Origin: Streptomyces zingiberis
GTDB taxonomy: Bacteria > Actinomycetota > Actinomycetes > Streptomycetales > Streptomycetaceae
DNA length: 64,000 bases
Direction: 5' to 3'
Assembly: GCF_012034935.1 (NCBI RefSeq)
Contig: NZ_JAATEN010000008.1
Location: forward strand, 1-64,000
The translations under genes were made by a program, and so were the position numbers. Positions 8,777-19,993 of this stretch are shown here, in pieces. Position 1 is the stretch's first letter. Every line of letters starts with the position of its first letter. The notes beneath the pieces were generated by a model. That model searched no databases and was not told the origin of the DNA. It saw only the letters and a list, made by a program, of their open reading frames with translations.

Positions 8777-10549
8777 GTGTTGGAGGAGATGCGGATACGG
8801 TCGCTCGGGGTCATCGACGACGCCGTCGTGGAGCTCTCGCCGGGTTTCACCGCGGTCACGGGTGAGACGGGCGCGGGCAAGACGATGGTCGTCACCAGTC
8901 TGGGCCTGCTGCTCGGCGGGCGGGCGGACGCGGGCCTGGTGCGGATCGGGGCGAAGTCGGCGGTGGTCGAGGGGCGGATCGCCCTGCCGGACGGCGCCCC
9001 CGCCGCCCGGCGCGCCGAGGAGGCGGGCGCCGAACTGGACGACGGCGCCCTGCTGATCAGCCGTACCGTCTCCGCCGAAGGGCGCTCGCGGGCCCACCTC
9101 GGCGGCCGCTCGGTACCGGTCGGCCTGCTCGGCGAGCTCGCCTCGGACCTGGTGGCCGTCCACGGCCAGACCGACCAGCAGGGCCTGCTGCGCCCCGCCC
9201 GGCAGCGCGAGGCGCTCGACCGCTACGCCGGCGAGGCCGTGTCCGGCCCGCTGGGTGAGTACACCGCCGTCCACCGGCGGCTGCGGTCCGTCACCGCCGA
9301 GCTGGACGAGCTGACCACCCGCGCCCGGGAGCGCGCCGAGGAGGCCGACCGGCTCCGGTTCGGGCTGGAGGAGATCGCCGCCGCCGAGCCGCGCCCCGGT
9401 GAGGACGCCGAACTCGCCGCCGAGGCCGAACGGCTCGGTCACGCGGAGGCGCTGGCCACCGCCGCCACCGCCGCGCACGGTGCCCTGGCCGGCAACCCGG
9501 AGGACCTGGAGGCGGTGGACGCGGCGACCCTGGTGGCCGGCGGCCACCGGGCGCTGGAGGCGGTCCGCGCCCACGACCCGGCGCTGGCCCGGCTCGCCGA
9601 CCGGCTCGGGGAGATCGCCATCCTCCTCTCCGACGTGGCCGGCGAACTCGCCGGATACGCCGACGACCTCGACGCCGACCCGCTGCGCCTCGCCGCGGTG
9701 GAGGAGCGCCGCGCGGCCCTCACCCACCTCGTCCGCAAGTACGGCGCGGCGGAGGGGCCGGCGGGCGCCGGCGATCTCGCGGGTGTCCTCGCCTGGGCCG
9801 AGCGGAGCGCGTCCCGCCTCGCCGAACTGGAGGGGGACGACGACCGGATCGGTGAACTGGCCACCGAGCGCGACGCCCTGCGCGCCCGTCTCTCCGAGCT
9901 GGCCCAGCGGCTCACCGACGCGCGCACGGAGGCGGCGGGCCGCCTCGCCGGCGCGGTCACCGAGGAGTTGTCCGGGCTGGCCATGCCGCACGCCCGGGTG
10001 ACCATCGACGTCCGCGTCAGCGAGACGGACGCGCCGGACGGGATCGAGGTGAACGGCCGCTCCGTGGCGTACGGACCCACCGGCGCCGACGAGGTGGAAC
10101 TGCTGCTTGCCCCGCACCCCGGCGCCCCGGCGCGGCCGATCGCCAAGGGCGCCTCGGGCGGCGAGCTGTCCCGGGTGATGCTCGCCGTGGAAGTGGTCTT
10201 CGCCGGTGCCTCCCCGGTTCCGACCTACCTCTTCGACGAGGTGGACGCGGGCGTCGGCGGCAAGGCGGCGGTGGAGATCGGCCACCGGCTGGCCCGGCTG
10301 GCGCGGACGGCGCAGGTCGTGGTGGTGACCCACCTCCCGCAGGTCGCCGCCTTCGCCGACCGGCACCTGCTGGTGGAGAAGACCCACGACGGCTCGGTGA
10401 CGCGCAGCGGTGTGCAGGTGCTGGACGGCGAGGACCGCATCCGGGAGCTGTCCCGGATGCTGGCGGGGCAGGAGGATTCCGAGCTGGCCCGGGCCCATGC
10501 CGAGGAGCTCCTGGCCGCCGCCCGGTCCGCGGCCGGCGCCGTGGATTGA
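8777..10549 (+). CDS. recN: DNA repair protein RecN
   Basis: A ~590-aa SMC-like ATPase for double-strand-break repair. Walker A is GETGAGKTM near the N-terminus. The middle (about residues 150-420) is coiled coil. The signature GASGGELSRVML and Walker B YLFDEVDAGVGG lie near the C-terminus. The start is uncertain: GTG 8777 has AAGG 8 nt upstream, and GTG 8771 or TTG 8780 are alternatives. The long in-frame region before it is not RecN-like. No clear SOS box was found nearby, so damage control of this copy is not shown by the sequence. Confidence 0.92.
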   Translation: MLEEMRIRSLGVIDDAVVELSPGFTAVTGETGAGKTMVVTSLGLLLGGRADAGLVRIGAKSAVVEGRIALPDGAPAARRAEEAGAELDDGALLISRTVSAEGRSRAHLGGRSVPVGLLGELASDLVAVHGQTDQQGLLRPARQREALDRYAGEAVSGPLGEYTAVHRRLRSVTAELDELTTRARERAEEADRLRFGLEEIAAAEPRPGEDAELAAEAERLGHAEALATAATAAHGALAGNPEDLEAVDAATLVAGGHRALEAVRAHDPALARLADRLGEIAILLSDVAGELAGYADDLDADPLRLAAVEERRAALTHLVRKYGAAEGPAGAGDLAGVLAWAERSASRLAELEGDDDRIGELATERDALRARLSELAQRLTDARTEAAGRLAGAVTEELSGLAMPHARVTIDVRVSETDAPDGIEVNGRSVAYGPTGADEVELLLAPHPGAPARPIAKGASGGELSRVMLAVEVVFAGASPVPTYLFDEVDAGVGGKAAVEIGHRLARLARTAQVVVVTHLPQVAAFADRHLLVEKTHDGSVTRSGVQVLDGEDRIRELSRMLAGQEDSELARAHAEELLAAARSAAGAVD

Positions 10550-10773
10550 GCGACCGGGACCGCCCGGACCGCCCGGAGCGCGCCGACGGCCGGACCGCGT
10601 GTGAAGGACCGCGCGGCGCGCACGGATCGGGACGGCCGCGCCGGGCGGGCCGCGCGGGCCGGACGGGTGAACGGGCCCGGCCCGCCCGCGCCGGGAGCGT
10701 CCGGGCAACCGGCGCCGCGCGCGGCCACGGGGCCCCGCTCGCCGTTCGGGCCCGCCCGGGCGGCCCGGGCGCG

Positions 10774-10779
10774 TAGGGT
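10774..10779 (+). promoter_or_regulatory. Candidate -10 box of the MraY-like gene
   Basis: TAGGGT fits TAnnnT and lies 32 nt before the ATG at 10812, leaving a short leader that carries the GGGAGCGGG ribosome site. Confidence 0.35.
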
Positions 10780-10811
10780 GTCGGGCGTTCAGCGGTGAGG
10801 GGAGCGGGCGC

Positions 10812-11708
10812 ATGGTGGTGCCGGACGGCGCGGGGCCGGGACGGGTGCAGGTCCTGTTCGCCGCGGCGGGAGCGGCCCGGGCCGTCGTGGCCGGGATACG
10901 CCGCAGGCCGCCGGGCGGTTCCGCGGTCTGGGAGCGGCGCAATCACGCCGGGCGCCCGGTCGACCTGTACGCCGGCCCGGCCGCCGTCCTCGGCACGGCG
11001 CTCGCCGCGGCCACCGCCCCCGGGCTGCCCCCGCGGGTGCGCCGGGCCGCCGGTCTGGCGGTGCTCGCGGCCGGCGCCTGCGGGGCGTACGACGACGTGG
11101 TGGGACGGAACGACGCACGGCGCGGTGTCCGCGCGCACCTCTCCGCGCTGCGGCGCGGTGAGATCACCTCGGGCGCCGTCCAGCTGCTCGGCACCGGCGC
11201 GGCCGGGCTCGCCGCCGGGGTGCTGCTCGGCCGCCGGCCGGTGGACGCGCTGCTGGCCGGCGCCGTCGTCGCGGGCTCGGCCCACGTGGTCGACCTGCTG
11301 GACGTACGGCCCGGCCGGGCCGCCAAGGCCGTGCTCGCCGCCGGGGCGCCGGCACTGCTGCGCGGCGGGGCGCCGGGGGCGCTGTGCGCGGCGCCGATGG
11401 GCGCCGCCGCGGCCCTCCTCGCGGACGACCTCGATGAGCGGTCCATGCTCGGGGACGCCGGCGCGCACGCGCTCGGCGCCGGGCTCGGGGTGGCGGTGGC
11501 GGCCTCCGCCGGGCGGGGCGGGCTCGTGCTCGCCACGGCCCTGCTGCTCGCCGCCGCGGCGGCCGGTGACCGCGTCGGCGACGGCCCGGCCTGGCTCGAC
11601 CGCCCCGTGCTGCGGGTCTGGGACGCGCTGGGCCGCAGGCCCGCCCCGGTGTCGGTGTACTCGCGCGGCGCGACGCCGGCCCGGGTGACCGGCGGCCGGC
11701 GCGTCTGA
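10812..11708 (+). CDS. MraY/WecA-like membrane protein, probably degenerate
   Basis: A 298-aa protein rich in Ala/Gly hydrophobic segments (about 7-8 membrane helices). Its layout recalls polyprenyl-phosphate sugar-1-phosphate transferases (MraY/WecA family, undecaprenyl-phosphate acceptor). Seen are AYDDVVG, DLLDVRPGRAAK in place of the family's N-x-D-G-x-D motif, and MLGDAGAHALGAG matching the GDxGSLxLG loop. The canonical DDxxK lysine and the His-rich C-terminal loop are not seen, so activity is doubtful. It follows recN by 262 nt with its own candidate promoter. Its last ~35 residues are cytosolic and basic. A lipid-linked sugar role is inference. Confidence 0.65.
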   Translation: MVVPDGAGPGRVQVLFAAAGAARAVVAGIRRRPPGGSAVWERRNHAGRPVDLYAGPAAVLGTALAAATAPGLPPRVRRAAGLAVLAAGACGAYDDVVGRNDARRGVRAHLSALRRGEITSGAVQLLGTGAAGLAAGVLLGRRPVDALLAGAVVAGSAHVVDLLDVRPGRAAKAVLAAGAPALLRGGAPGALCAAPMGAAAALLADDLDERSMLGDAGAHALGAGLGVAVAASAGRGGLVLATALLLAAAAAGDRVGDGPAWLDRPVLRVWDALGRRPAPVSVYSRGATPARVTGGRRV

Positions 11709-11771
11709 GGGGCGGCTCCCGGCGCAGTCCCTCGCCCCCGGGCGGCTCTCCGCCCCCCCCGGGGGGCCCCG

Positions 11772-12812
11772 TCAGGTCGAGGCGCGTACCACCAGCCGGG
11801 CCGCGGTGATCACGGGCGCCAGGGGAGCCGCCCGCCCCCCGCCGTCCCCGGCCTCCGGCGCCGTGACCCCGAGGCGGCGCAGCAGCAGCGCGGCCATCAC
11901 CCGCCCCATCTCCTCGACCTCCTGGCGGACGGTGGTGAGCGGCGGGTCGGACCAGGCGGCGCCCTCCATGTCGTCGTACCCGACGACGGCCACGTCCTGC
12001 GGCACCCGCAGGCCCCGGGCGCGCAGGGCCCGCAGCACGCCGGTGGCCATCAGGTCGGAGCCGGCGAAGACGGCGTCCAGATCCGGGCGGCGTTCGAGGA
12101 GTTCGGCCATGGCACGCTCGCCGCCCTCGGCGGTGAAGTCGCCCGGCGCCGCCTCTCCGGCGCCGCCGAGCGCGTCCCGGTAGCCCTCCAGGCGGTCGGC
12201 CGCCGAGGTCTGGTCGAGCGGTCCGGTGACCGCCACGATCCGCCGCCGCCCGCGGTCCAGCAGATGGCGGACGGCCTGCCGGGCGCCGTCGCGGTTGTCG
12301 GTGTCCACATAGAGCAGGTCCGGGTCGCGCTCCGCGCCGGGCCAGCCGGGCCGGCCGCCGAAGACGGCGGGCAGCCCGGACTCGGCGGCCATGGCGGGCA
12401 GCGGGTCGTCGTGGTGGAGGGAGAACATCAAGGTGCCGTCGGCGTGGCCGCCGGCGAGGTAGCGCCCGATGCGGCCGTAGTCCGCCTTCCGCTCCACCAG
12501 CAGCAGCACCAGCTGGATGTCGTGCGCGGCCAGCTCACGGCTGATGCCGCGGAGCTGCTGGGCGAAGAACGGGTCGGCGAAGACCCGGCGCTCCGGCTCG
12601 GCGACGACGACGGCGACCGCGCCGGTCCGCCGGGTCACCAGGGAGCGGGCCGCGCTGTTCGGTATGTACCCCAGATCGGCCACCGCCTGTTCGACCCGGT
12701 CACGCAGGGCGGCCCGCACGCCCGCACCGCCGTTGACCACGCGCGACACGGTGGCCCGGGACACTCCGGCGTGCGCGGCGACGGCTTCCAGCGTGGGTCG
12801 GGACTCGGCCAC
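11772..12812 (-). CDS. LacI family transcriptional repressor
   Basis: A 346-aa regulator. The N-terminal helix-turn-helix (residues 8-28, LEAVAAHAGVSRATVSRVVNG) includes the hinge-side motif typical of LacI/GalR proteins. A periplasmic-binding-protein-like sugar domain fills the rest. GTG 12812 was chosen because AGGAG lies 6 nt upstream; a TTG two codons earlier overlaps that site. A TAACGT -10-like box is at 12843-12848. It stands divergent from the GH16/GH64 pair, with two palindromic operators between, so it most likely represses this pair until a beta-glucan oligosaccharide binds. The inducer is inference. Confidence 0.92.
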   Translation of the reverse strand: MAESRPTLEAVAAHAGVSRATVSRVVNGGAGVRAALRDRVEQAVADLGYIPNSAARSLVTRRTGAVAVVVAEPERRVFADPFFAQQLRGISRELAAHDIQLVLLLVERKADYGRIGRYLAGGHADGTLMFSLHHDDPLPAMAAESGLPAVFGGRPGWPGAERDPDLLYVDTDNRDGARQAVRHLLDRGRRRIVAVTGPLDQTSAADRLEGYRDALGGAGEAAPGDFTAEGGERAMAELLERRPDLDAVFAGSDLMATGVLRALRARGLRVPQDVAVVGYDDMEGAAWSDPPLTTVRQEVEEMGRVMAALLLRRLGVTAPEAGDGGGRAAPLAPVITAARLVVRAST

Positions 12813-12842
12813 CTGCAACTCCTCGTTCGACGGATCGACTTG

Positions 12843-12848
12843 ACGTTA
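12843..12848 (-). promoter_or_regulatory. Candidate -10 box of the LacI gene
   Basis: TAACGT on the minus strand, about 30 nt before the GTG at 12812, with AGGAG in the leader. Confidence 0.45.
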
Positions 12849-12881
12849 CAGCGCGGAATGGGCAGTGTCTTCCGCACAGTT

Positions 12882-12895
12882 TGAGAGCGCTCTCA
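12882..12895. promoter_or_regulatory. LacI-type operator, perfect 14-bp palindrome
   Basis: TGAGAGCGCTCTCA is a perfect palindrome with the central CG usual for LacI-family sites (compare CebR-type TGGGAGCGCTCCCA). It sits between the divergent repressor and glucanase genes, the expected place for autoregulation and pathway control. Confidence 0.8.
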
Positions 12896-12909
12896 CGCGA
12901 TGTTCCCGT

Positions 12910-12917
12910 GAGCGCTC
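12910..12917. promoter_or_regulatory. Second, shorter GAGCGCTC palindrome
   Basis: An 8-bp palindrome with the same core as the full operator, its centre 25 bp further towards the GH16 gene. It could be a weaker second site. Confidence 0.4.
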
Positions 12918-12962
12918 CGGCTCACTCCCCTTGACCCCCACCATGCGAGGAGAGAACCCCCC

Positions 12963-13895
12963 ATGAGCACGAGGACACGGCTGGCCGCCCTGGCGGCCGG
13001 CTTGCTGGCCTGTGCCGCGTTCACGCTTCCCCAGGCGTGGGCCGGCCCGGACGGCACCGGAGAGACGAAGGCCTTGGAGGAGGTCTGGCGCTCCGACTTC
13101 GACGGCCCGGCGGGCAGCTTGCCCTCCACCGACGACTGGATCATCGACACCGGCACGGCGTACCCCGGCGGCCCGGACAACTGGGGCACCGGTGAGCGGC
13201 AGACGTACACCGACGACCCCGCCAACCTGAGCCTCGACGGCTCGGGCAACCTGCGGATCACACCGCTCAAGGACGGCTCCGGGCGGTGGACCTCCGGCCG
13301 GATCGAGACCCGCCGCACCGACTTCGCGGCCCCCGCCGGCGGCACGCTCCGTATCGAGGCGCGCATCCAGATGCCCGACATCAGCGGCGAGGAGGCGCTC
13401 GGCTACTGGCCGGCCTTCTGGACGCTGGGCGCCGACTACCGCGGCGACTACTGGAACTGGCCGGGCATCGGCGAGTTCGACATCATGGAGAACGTCAACG
13501 GCCTCAACACCGTCTGGGGCGTGCTCCACTGCGGCACCGCCCCGGGCGGTCCCTGCGGCGAGTACGACGGCATCGGCGACTCCACGGCCTGCCCGGGCAC
13601 CACCTGCCAGGCCGGCTTCCACACCTACGCGCTGGAGCTCGACCGCACCGGTTCCACCGAGGAGCTGCGCTGGTACGTCGACGGGCAGCAGTTCCACTCG
13701 ATCAGCTCGGACGATCCCCGGATGGATCCGGAGACCTGGGCGAACGCCACCCACCACGGCCACTTCGTGCTGCTCAACCTGGCCATGGGCGGCGCCTTCC
13801 CGGACGGGGTCGCGGGTCATGAGACCCCCACCGACGCCACCCGTCCCGGGGTGCCCATGGTCATCGACTACGTCTCCGTCCAGCAGAGCGGGTGA
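12963..13895 (+). CDS. Secreted GH16 endo-beta-1,3-glucanase (laminarinase-like)
   Basis: A 310-aa enzyme. Residues 1 to about 28 are a Sec signal peptide with an RTRLAALAAGLLACAAF core and a likely AWA cleavage site. The catalytic signature GEFDIMENV gives nucleophile E171, D173 and acid/base E176, as in family GH16 endo-beta-1,3(4)-glucanases. LEEVWRSDFDG and GYWPAFWTLG are further family segments. There is no carbohydrate-binding module. AGGAGAG lies 9 nt before the ATG. The next gene overlaps its stop by 4 nt, so both glucanases are made together. It likely attacks laminarin or fungal cell wall glucan outside the cell. Confidence 0.93.
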   Translation: MSTRTRLAALAAGLLACAAFTLPQAWAGPDGTGETKALEEVWRSDFDGPAGSLPSTDDWIIDTGTAYPGGPDNWGTGERQTYTDDPANLSLDGSGNLRITPLKDGSGRWTSGRIETRRTDFAAPAGGTLRIEARIQMPDISGEEALGYWPAFWTLGADYRGDYWNWPGIGEFDIMENVNGLNTVWGVLHCGTAPGGPCGEYDGIGDSTACPGTTCQAGFHTYALELDRTGSTEELRWYVDGQQFHSISSDDPRMDPETWANATHHGHFVLLNLAMGGAFPDGVAGHETPTDATRPGVPMVIDYVSVQQSG

Positions 13896-15076
13896 GTTTT
13901 GTGATCAGCCGAAGGAAGCTTCTCGGAGGACTGGCCGCCGGAGCGGCCGCCTCCACCGGTGCCGTGCTGCTCTCCGGGCGCACGCCGGCCGGTGCCGCAC
14001 AGGCGGGCAGGAAGGCCGCCGACGGGCTGCCGCTCACGGTCGTCAACAAGACCGGGGCCTTCGACAACAGTTCGATCCGGCTCTACATCGTCGGCAACGA
14101 GGGCGGCCGCCAGGTGCGCGTCACCCCCGACGGCGAGGTCGCCCCGGTCGCCCTCGGCGACAACGGCGCCGGCGGCGCGGCGGATTACGCCATCCCGCTC
14201 GCGTCCTCCGGTGACACCCGGCTGACCCTGCCCCGGATGTCCGGACGGATCTACGTCGCCCTCGACGGCGAACTGCCCTTCAAGGTCGTCCAGGACGGCA
14301 ACGGGGCAGCGGCCCTTCAGTACCCGGCCGGCTGGGTCGACACCGACGCGTCCAGCGACGTGCTGCACGACTGCGCCGAGTTCACGTACAACGACAGCGG
14401 CATGTTCTGCAACACGACCATGGTCGACATGTTCAGCGTCCCGCTGAGCATCCGGCTGACCGGGGCGAAGGACCAGACCGCCGGGGAACTGCGGGCGGGC
14501 GCCCGGGAGACGGTCTTCGCCGACCTGCGGGAGACCGAGGGCTTCTCCCGGCTCGTCGTCGGCGACAAGCGGGTCATCGCCCCCGGGCACGGCCTGGACG
14601 GCGGGCTGTTCGCGGCCGACTACCTGGACGGCGCGGTCGCCGAGGTGTGGGACCACTACACCGGCCGGGACCTGAAGGTCACCACCAACGCGGGCACCTT
14701 CACCGGCCGCGTGAGCGGCGACCGGCTCGCGTTCACCGGGCCCGCCGAGGTCTCCTTCGGCCGTCCGTCCACCCGGGACGTGCTCTTCTGCGACGGGGCC
14801 CTGGCCGCGCCCAACGACGGCACCACCGGCCCGGTCGCGGCGATCCTGGGCGCCGGGCTGAACCGGTCGGTGCTCCGCAGCCACCCCGAGCAGCCGGTCA
14901 CCGACCCGGCCGCGTTCTACCAGGAGGCGATCACCAACCACTACGCCCGCGCGCTGCACGAGGTGAGCGCCGACGGCCGGGCCTACGGCTTCGCCTTCGA
15001 CGACGTCGCCGGCTTCGCCTCGTACATCGAGGACGGGGCGCCGAGCGGGTTCACCCTCACCATCGGGCCCCTCTGA
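13892..15076 (+). CDS. Tat-exported GH64 beta-1,3-glucanase
   Basis: A 394-aa protein of the GH64 (laminaripentaose-producing endo-beta-1,3-glucanase) family. It has a twin-arginine signal, SRRKLLGGLAAGAAAS, ending near the ALA-like GAAQAG site. The mature part shows LPLTVVNKTG at its start and segments such as DHYTGRDLKVTTNAG typical of the family. The start GTG 13892 overlaps the GH16 stop (GTGA); GTG 13901 is an alternative. GH64 releases a pentasaccharide from the chain end, which complements the endo-acting GH16 enzyme. The two use different export routes, Sec and Tat. Confidence 0.88.
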   Translation: MSFVISRRKLLGGLAAGAAASTGAVLLSGRTPAGAAQAGRKAADGLPLTVVNKTGAFDNSSIRLYIVGNEGGRQVRVTPDGEVAPVALGDNGAGGAADYAIPLASSGDTRLTLPRMSGRIYVALDGELPFKVVQDGNGAAALQYPAGWVDTDASSDVLHDCAEFTYNDSGMFCNTTMVDMFSVPLSIRLTGAKDQTAGELRAGARETVFADLRETEGFSRLVVGDKRVIAPGHGLDGGLFAADYLDGAVAEVWDHYTGRDLKVTTNAGTFTGRVSGDRLAFTGPAEVSFGRPSTRDVLFCDGALAAPNDGTTGPVAAILGAGLNRSVLRSHPEQPVTDPAAFYQEAITNHYARALHEVSADGRAYGFAFDDVAGFASYIEDGAPSGFTLTIGPL

Positions 15077-15135
15077 CGGACCGCGCACGGGTCCGAGGGC
15101 CCCGCGGGTCCGGGCCCGGGTCCGGGAGGAACGAG

Positions 15136-15176
15136 AACCGGCCCCCGGCGGACGATCAGTCCGCCGGGGGCCGGTT
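15136..15176. terminator. Bidirectional terminator between GH64 and GH15 genes
   Basis: An 18-bp perfect stem (15136-15153 with 15159-15176) with AA/TT at its base lies between the two converging genes. Confidence 0.85.
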
Positions 15177-15202
15177 TGCGCGAGTGCCTCACGCGCCGGG
15201 GC

Positions 15203-17005
15203 TCAGGCCCCGTACGCCCCCGAGGCCGTCAGCCGCAGGGCGGTGTCGATCAGCGGGACGTGGCTGAACGCCTGCGGGAAGTTGCCCACCTGGCGCTGGA
15301 GCCGCGGGTCCCACTCCTCCGCGAGCAGACCGAGGTCGTTGCGGAGCGCCAGCAGCTTCTCGAACAGCTTCCGCGCCTCGTCGACCCGGCCGATCATCGC
15401 CAGGTCGTCGGCGAGCCAGAAGGAGCACGCCAGGAACGCGCCCTCGTCCCCCTCCAGGCCGTCCACGCCCGCGTCCTCGCCCTGCGTGGGGTAGCGGAGC
15501 ACGAAGCCGTCGGAGGTCGACAGCTCCCGCTGGATCGCCTCGATGGTGCCTATGACCCGCTTGTCGTCCGGCGGCAGGAAGCCCATCTGGGGGATCAGCA
15601 GCAGCGAGGCGTCCAGCTCCCGGGAGCCGTAGGACTGGGTGAAGGTGTTCCGCTCCTTGTCGTAACCCTTCTCGCAGACCGCGCGGTGGATCTCGTCCCG
15701 CAGGTCCCGCCACCGGTCCAGCGGGCCGTCCACCTCGCCCGACTCGATCAGCTTCACCGTGCGGTCCACGGCGACCCACGCCATCACCTTGGAGTGGACG
15801 AAGTGGCGGCGGGGCCCGCGGACCTCCCAGATGCCCTCGTCGGGCTCGTCCCAGTGGTCCTCCAGATAGCTGATCAGCTTGATCTGCAGGAGGCTGGCGT
15901 AGTCGTTGCGGGCCAGGCCCGTCATGTGGGCCAGGTGCAGCGCCTCGGTGACCTCGCCGTAGACGTCGAGCTGGAGCTGGCCGGCGGCGCCGTTGCCGAC
16001 CCGGACCGGCTGCGAGTTCTCGTACCCCGGCAGCCAGGTCAGCTCGGTCTCGCCCAGCTCGCGCTCCCCGGCGATGCCGTACATGATCTGGAGGTTCTCC
16101 GGATCGCCGGCGACGGCCCGCAGCAGCCACTCCCGCCAGGCCCGCGCCTCCTCCCGGTACCCGGTGCGCAGCAGCGAGGAGAGGGTGATGGCGGCGTCCC
16201 GCAGCCAGGTGAAGCGGTAGTCCCAGTTGCGGCTGCCGCCCACGTCCTCCGGCAGGGAGGTGGTGGGGGCCGCGACGATCCCGCCGGTCGGGCCGTACGT
16301 CAGCGCCTTGAGCGTGATCAGCGAGCGCACCACGGCGTCCCGGTACGGGCCGTGGTACGTGCACTGGGCGACCCAGTCGCGCCAGAAGTCCTCGGTGGCC
16401 TCCAGCGACTGCTCGGGCTCCGGCAGCGGCGGCGGCGTCTTGTGGGAGGGCTGCCAGCTCACGGTGAACGCGATCCGCTCACCCGGCGCGACGGTGAAGT
16501 CCGCGTAGGTGGTGAGGTCCTCGCCGTAGGTCGGCACCTCGGTGTCCAGCCAGACCGAGTCCGGCCCGGCCACGGCGACCGTGCGGTCGTCCACCTTGTG
16601 GACCCACGGCACGACCCAGCCGTAGGAGAACCGCATCCGCAGCGCGGAGCGCATCCGCACCCGGCCGCTGACGCCCTCCACGATCCGGATGAGCTGCGGG
16701 GCGCCGTCTCGCGGCGGCATGAAGTCGATCACACGGACGGTGCCCCGGGGGGTGTCCCACTCCGACTCCAGGACCAGGGAGTCGCCGCGGTAGCGCCGCC
16801 GGTCGGCCGCCGGGGGCTCCGCGTCCTTGGCGTGGGCCGGGCCCAGTCGCCAGAAGCCGTGATCCTCGGTGCCGAGGAGCCCGGCGAAGATGGCATGGGA
16901 ATCGAAGCGGGGCAGGCACAGCCAGTCTGCTGTCCCGTCCCGGCAGACGAGGGCGGCGGTCTGCATATCGCCGATGAGTGCGTAGTCCTCGATGCGCCCG
17001 GCCAC
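15203..17005 (-). CDS. GH15 family glycoside hydrolase (glucoamylase-like)
   Basis: A 600-aa cytosolic protein of the GH15-related family, which holds glucoamylases and trehalases. It starts with GRIEDYALIGDMQTAALV and has the family's RNWDYRFTWLRDAAIT segment and the later GDEGAFLACSFWLADDL. It has no signal peptide, so the substrate is likely an internal alpha-glucan or trehalose. GTG 17005 is chosen because GGAG sits 6 nt before it; the ATG at 17011 directly abuts that site. It is divergent from pyrG across 395 nt. The exact substrate is open. Confidence 0.88.
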   Translation of the reverse strand: MAGRIEDYALIGDMQTAALVCRDGTADWLCLPRFDSHAIFAGLLGTEDHGFWRLGPAHAKDAEPPAADRRRYRGDSLVLESEWDTPRGTVRVIDFMPPRDGAPQLIRIVEGVSGRVRMRSALRMRFSYGWVVPWVHKVDDRTVAVAGPDSVWLDTEVPTYGEDLTTYADFTVAPGERIAFTVSWQPSHKTPPPLPEPEQSLEATEDFWRDWVAQCTYHGPYRDAVVRSLITLKALTYGPTGGIVAAPTTSLPEDVGGSRNWDYRFTWLRDAAITLSSLLRTGYREEARAWREWLLRAVAGDPENLQIMYGIAGERELGETELTWLPGYENSQPVRVGNGAAGQLQLDVYGEVTEALHLAHMTGLARNDYASLLQIKLISYLEDHWDEPDEGIWEVRGPRRHFVHSKVMAWVAVDRTVKLIESGEVDGPLDRWRDLRDEIHRAVCEKGYDKERNTFTQSYGSRELDASLLLIPQMGFLPPDDKRVIGTIEAIQRELSTSDGFVLRYPTQGEDAGVDGLEGDEGAFLACSFWLADDLAMIGRVDEARKLFEKLLALRNDLGLLAEEWDPRLQRQVGNFPQAFSHVPLIDTALRLTASGAYGA

Positions 17006-19056
<2,051 letters not shown>

Positions 19057-19159
19057 CGCCAGGCGCTACGGTGGCCGGGGGCGCGGCGCGGCCGCCCCCG
19101 GGAACGGCGGCGCGGCAGCGCCCGCCACGGGACGCTCGACGGAAGGACGCCGACAGGCC

Positions 19160-19795
19160 ATGGGCACCCCCGACATCCGGGACACCCCGGAGGAGTGGCG
19201 GGTCACCGCCACCGAGACCCCTTTCACCGGCAACAAGACCAGCGTCCGCAGGGACGAGGTGGTCATGCCGGGCGGCTCCACCGCCCACCGGGACTACCAG
19301 GTGCACCCGGGCTCGGTCGCCGTGCTCGCCCTCGACGACGAGGACCGGGTGCTGGTGCTGCGCCAGTACCGGCACCCGGTCCGGCACCGGCTCTGGGAGA
19401 TCCCCGCGGGGCTGCTGGACGTGCCCGGGGAGAACCCGCTGCACGCCGCCGAGCGCGAGCTGTACGAGGAGGCCCACGTCAAGGCCGGGGACTGGCGCGT
19501 GCTCACCGACATCTACACCTCGCCCGGCGGCTGTGACGAGGCCGTGCGGATCTTCCTCGCCCGGGATCTCTCCGCCGCCGAGGGCGAGCGCTTCGAGACC
19601 GCCGAGGAGGAGGCGGACATGGAGCTGGCCCGGGTCGCGCTGCCCGAGCTGGTGCGCGGGGTGCTCGCCGGGGAACTGCACAACACCTGCCTGACGGTGG
19701 GGGTACTGGCGCTCACCGCGGCCCGCGCCGCCGACGGCGGCCTGGACGCGCTGCGCCCCGCCGGCGCTCCCTGGCCGGCCCGGCCGTTCTCCTGA
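19160..19795 (+). CDS. Nudix hydrolase, ADP-ribose pyrophosphatase type
   Basis: A 211-aa Nudix enzyme. The box is PAGLLDVPGE followed by AERELYEEAHV, which differs from the consensus by one extra residue near its start and a His where Gly is usual (EEAHV). The YQVHPGSVAVLALDDEDRVLVLRQYRHPVRH lead-in, in parts, is typical of ADP-ribose pyrophosphatases. ATG 19160 is chosen since homologous sequence begins there; GGAAGGA at 19141-19147 is a somewhat distant ribosome site. Mycobacteria keep the pyrG-Nudix pair. The true substrate is not shown by sequence. Confidence 0.85.
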   Translation: MGTPDIRDTPEEWRVTATETPFTGNKTSVRRDEVVMPGGSTAHRDYQVHPGSVAVLALDDEDRVLVLRQYRHPVRHRLWEIPAGLLDVPGENPLHAAERELYEEAHVKAGDWRVLTDIYTSPGGCDEAVRIFLARDLSAAEGERFETAEEEADMELARVALPELVRGVLAGELHNTCLTVGVLALTAARAADGGLDALRPAGAPWPARPFS

Positions 19796-19946
19796 GCCGG
19801 ACGCCGGCCCGGGCCCCGGCGGGGCCGTACGGCCCCTGCGGCCCGTACGCCCCGGCCGCCCCCGCGCCCTCCTCCGCTCCGTCCGTCCCCGCGGTCCCGC
19901 CCGTCCCGGCGGACCGGGGACGGCGGGATCACCGCCCGGGGTGAAC

Positions 19947-19952
19947 TACCCT
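19947..19952 (+). promoter_or_regulatory. Candidate -10 box of the NB-ARC/TPR gene
   Basis: TACCCT, about 40 nt before the GTG at 19994, fits the TAnnnT pattern. Confidence 0.3.
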
Positions 19953-19993
19953 CAGGGTGCCCCTGGTACAGCGGACGGGACGGAGCGTGGCCG

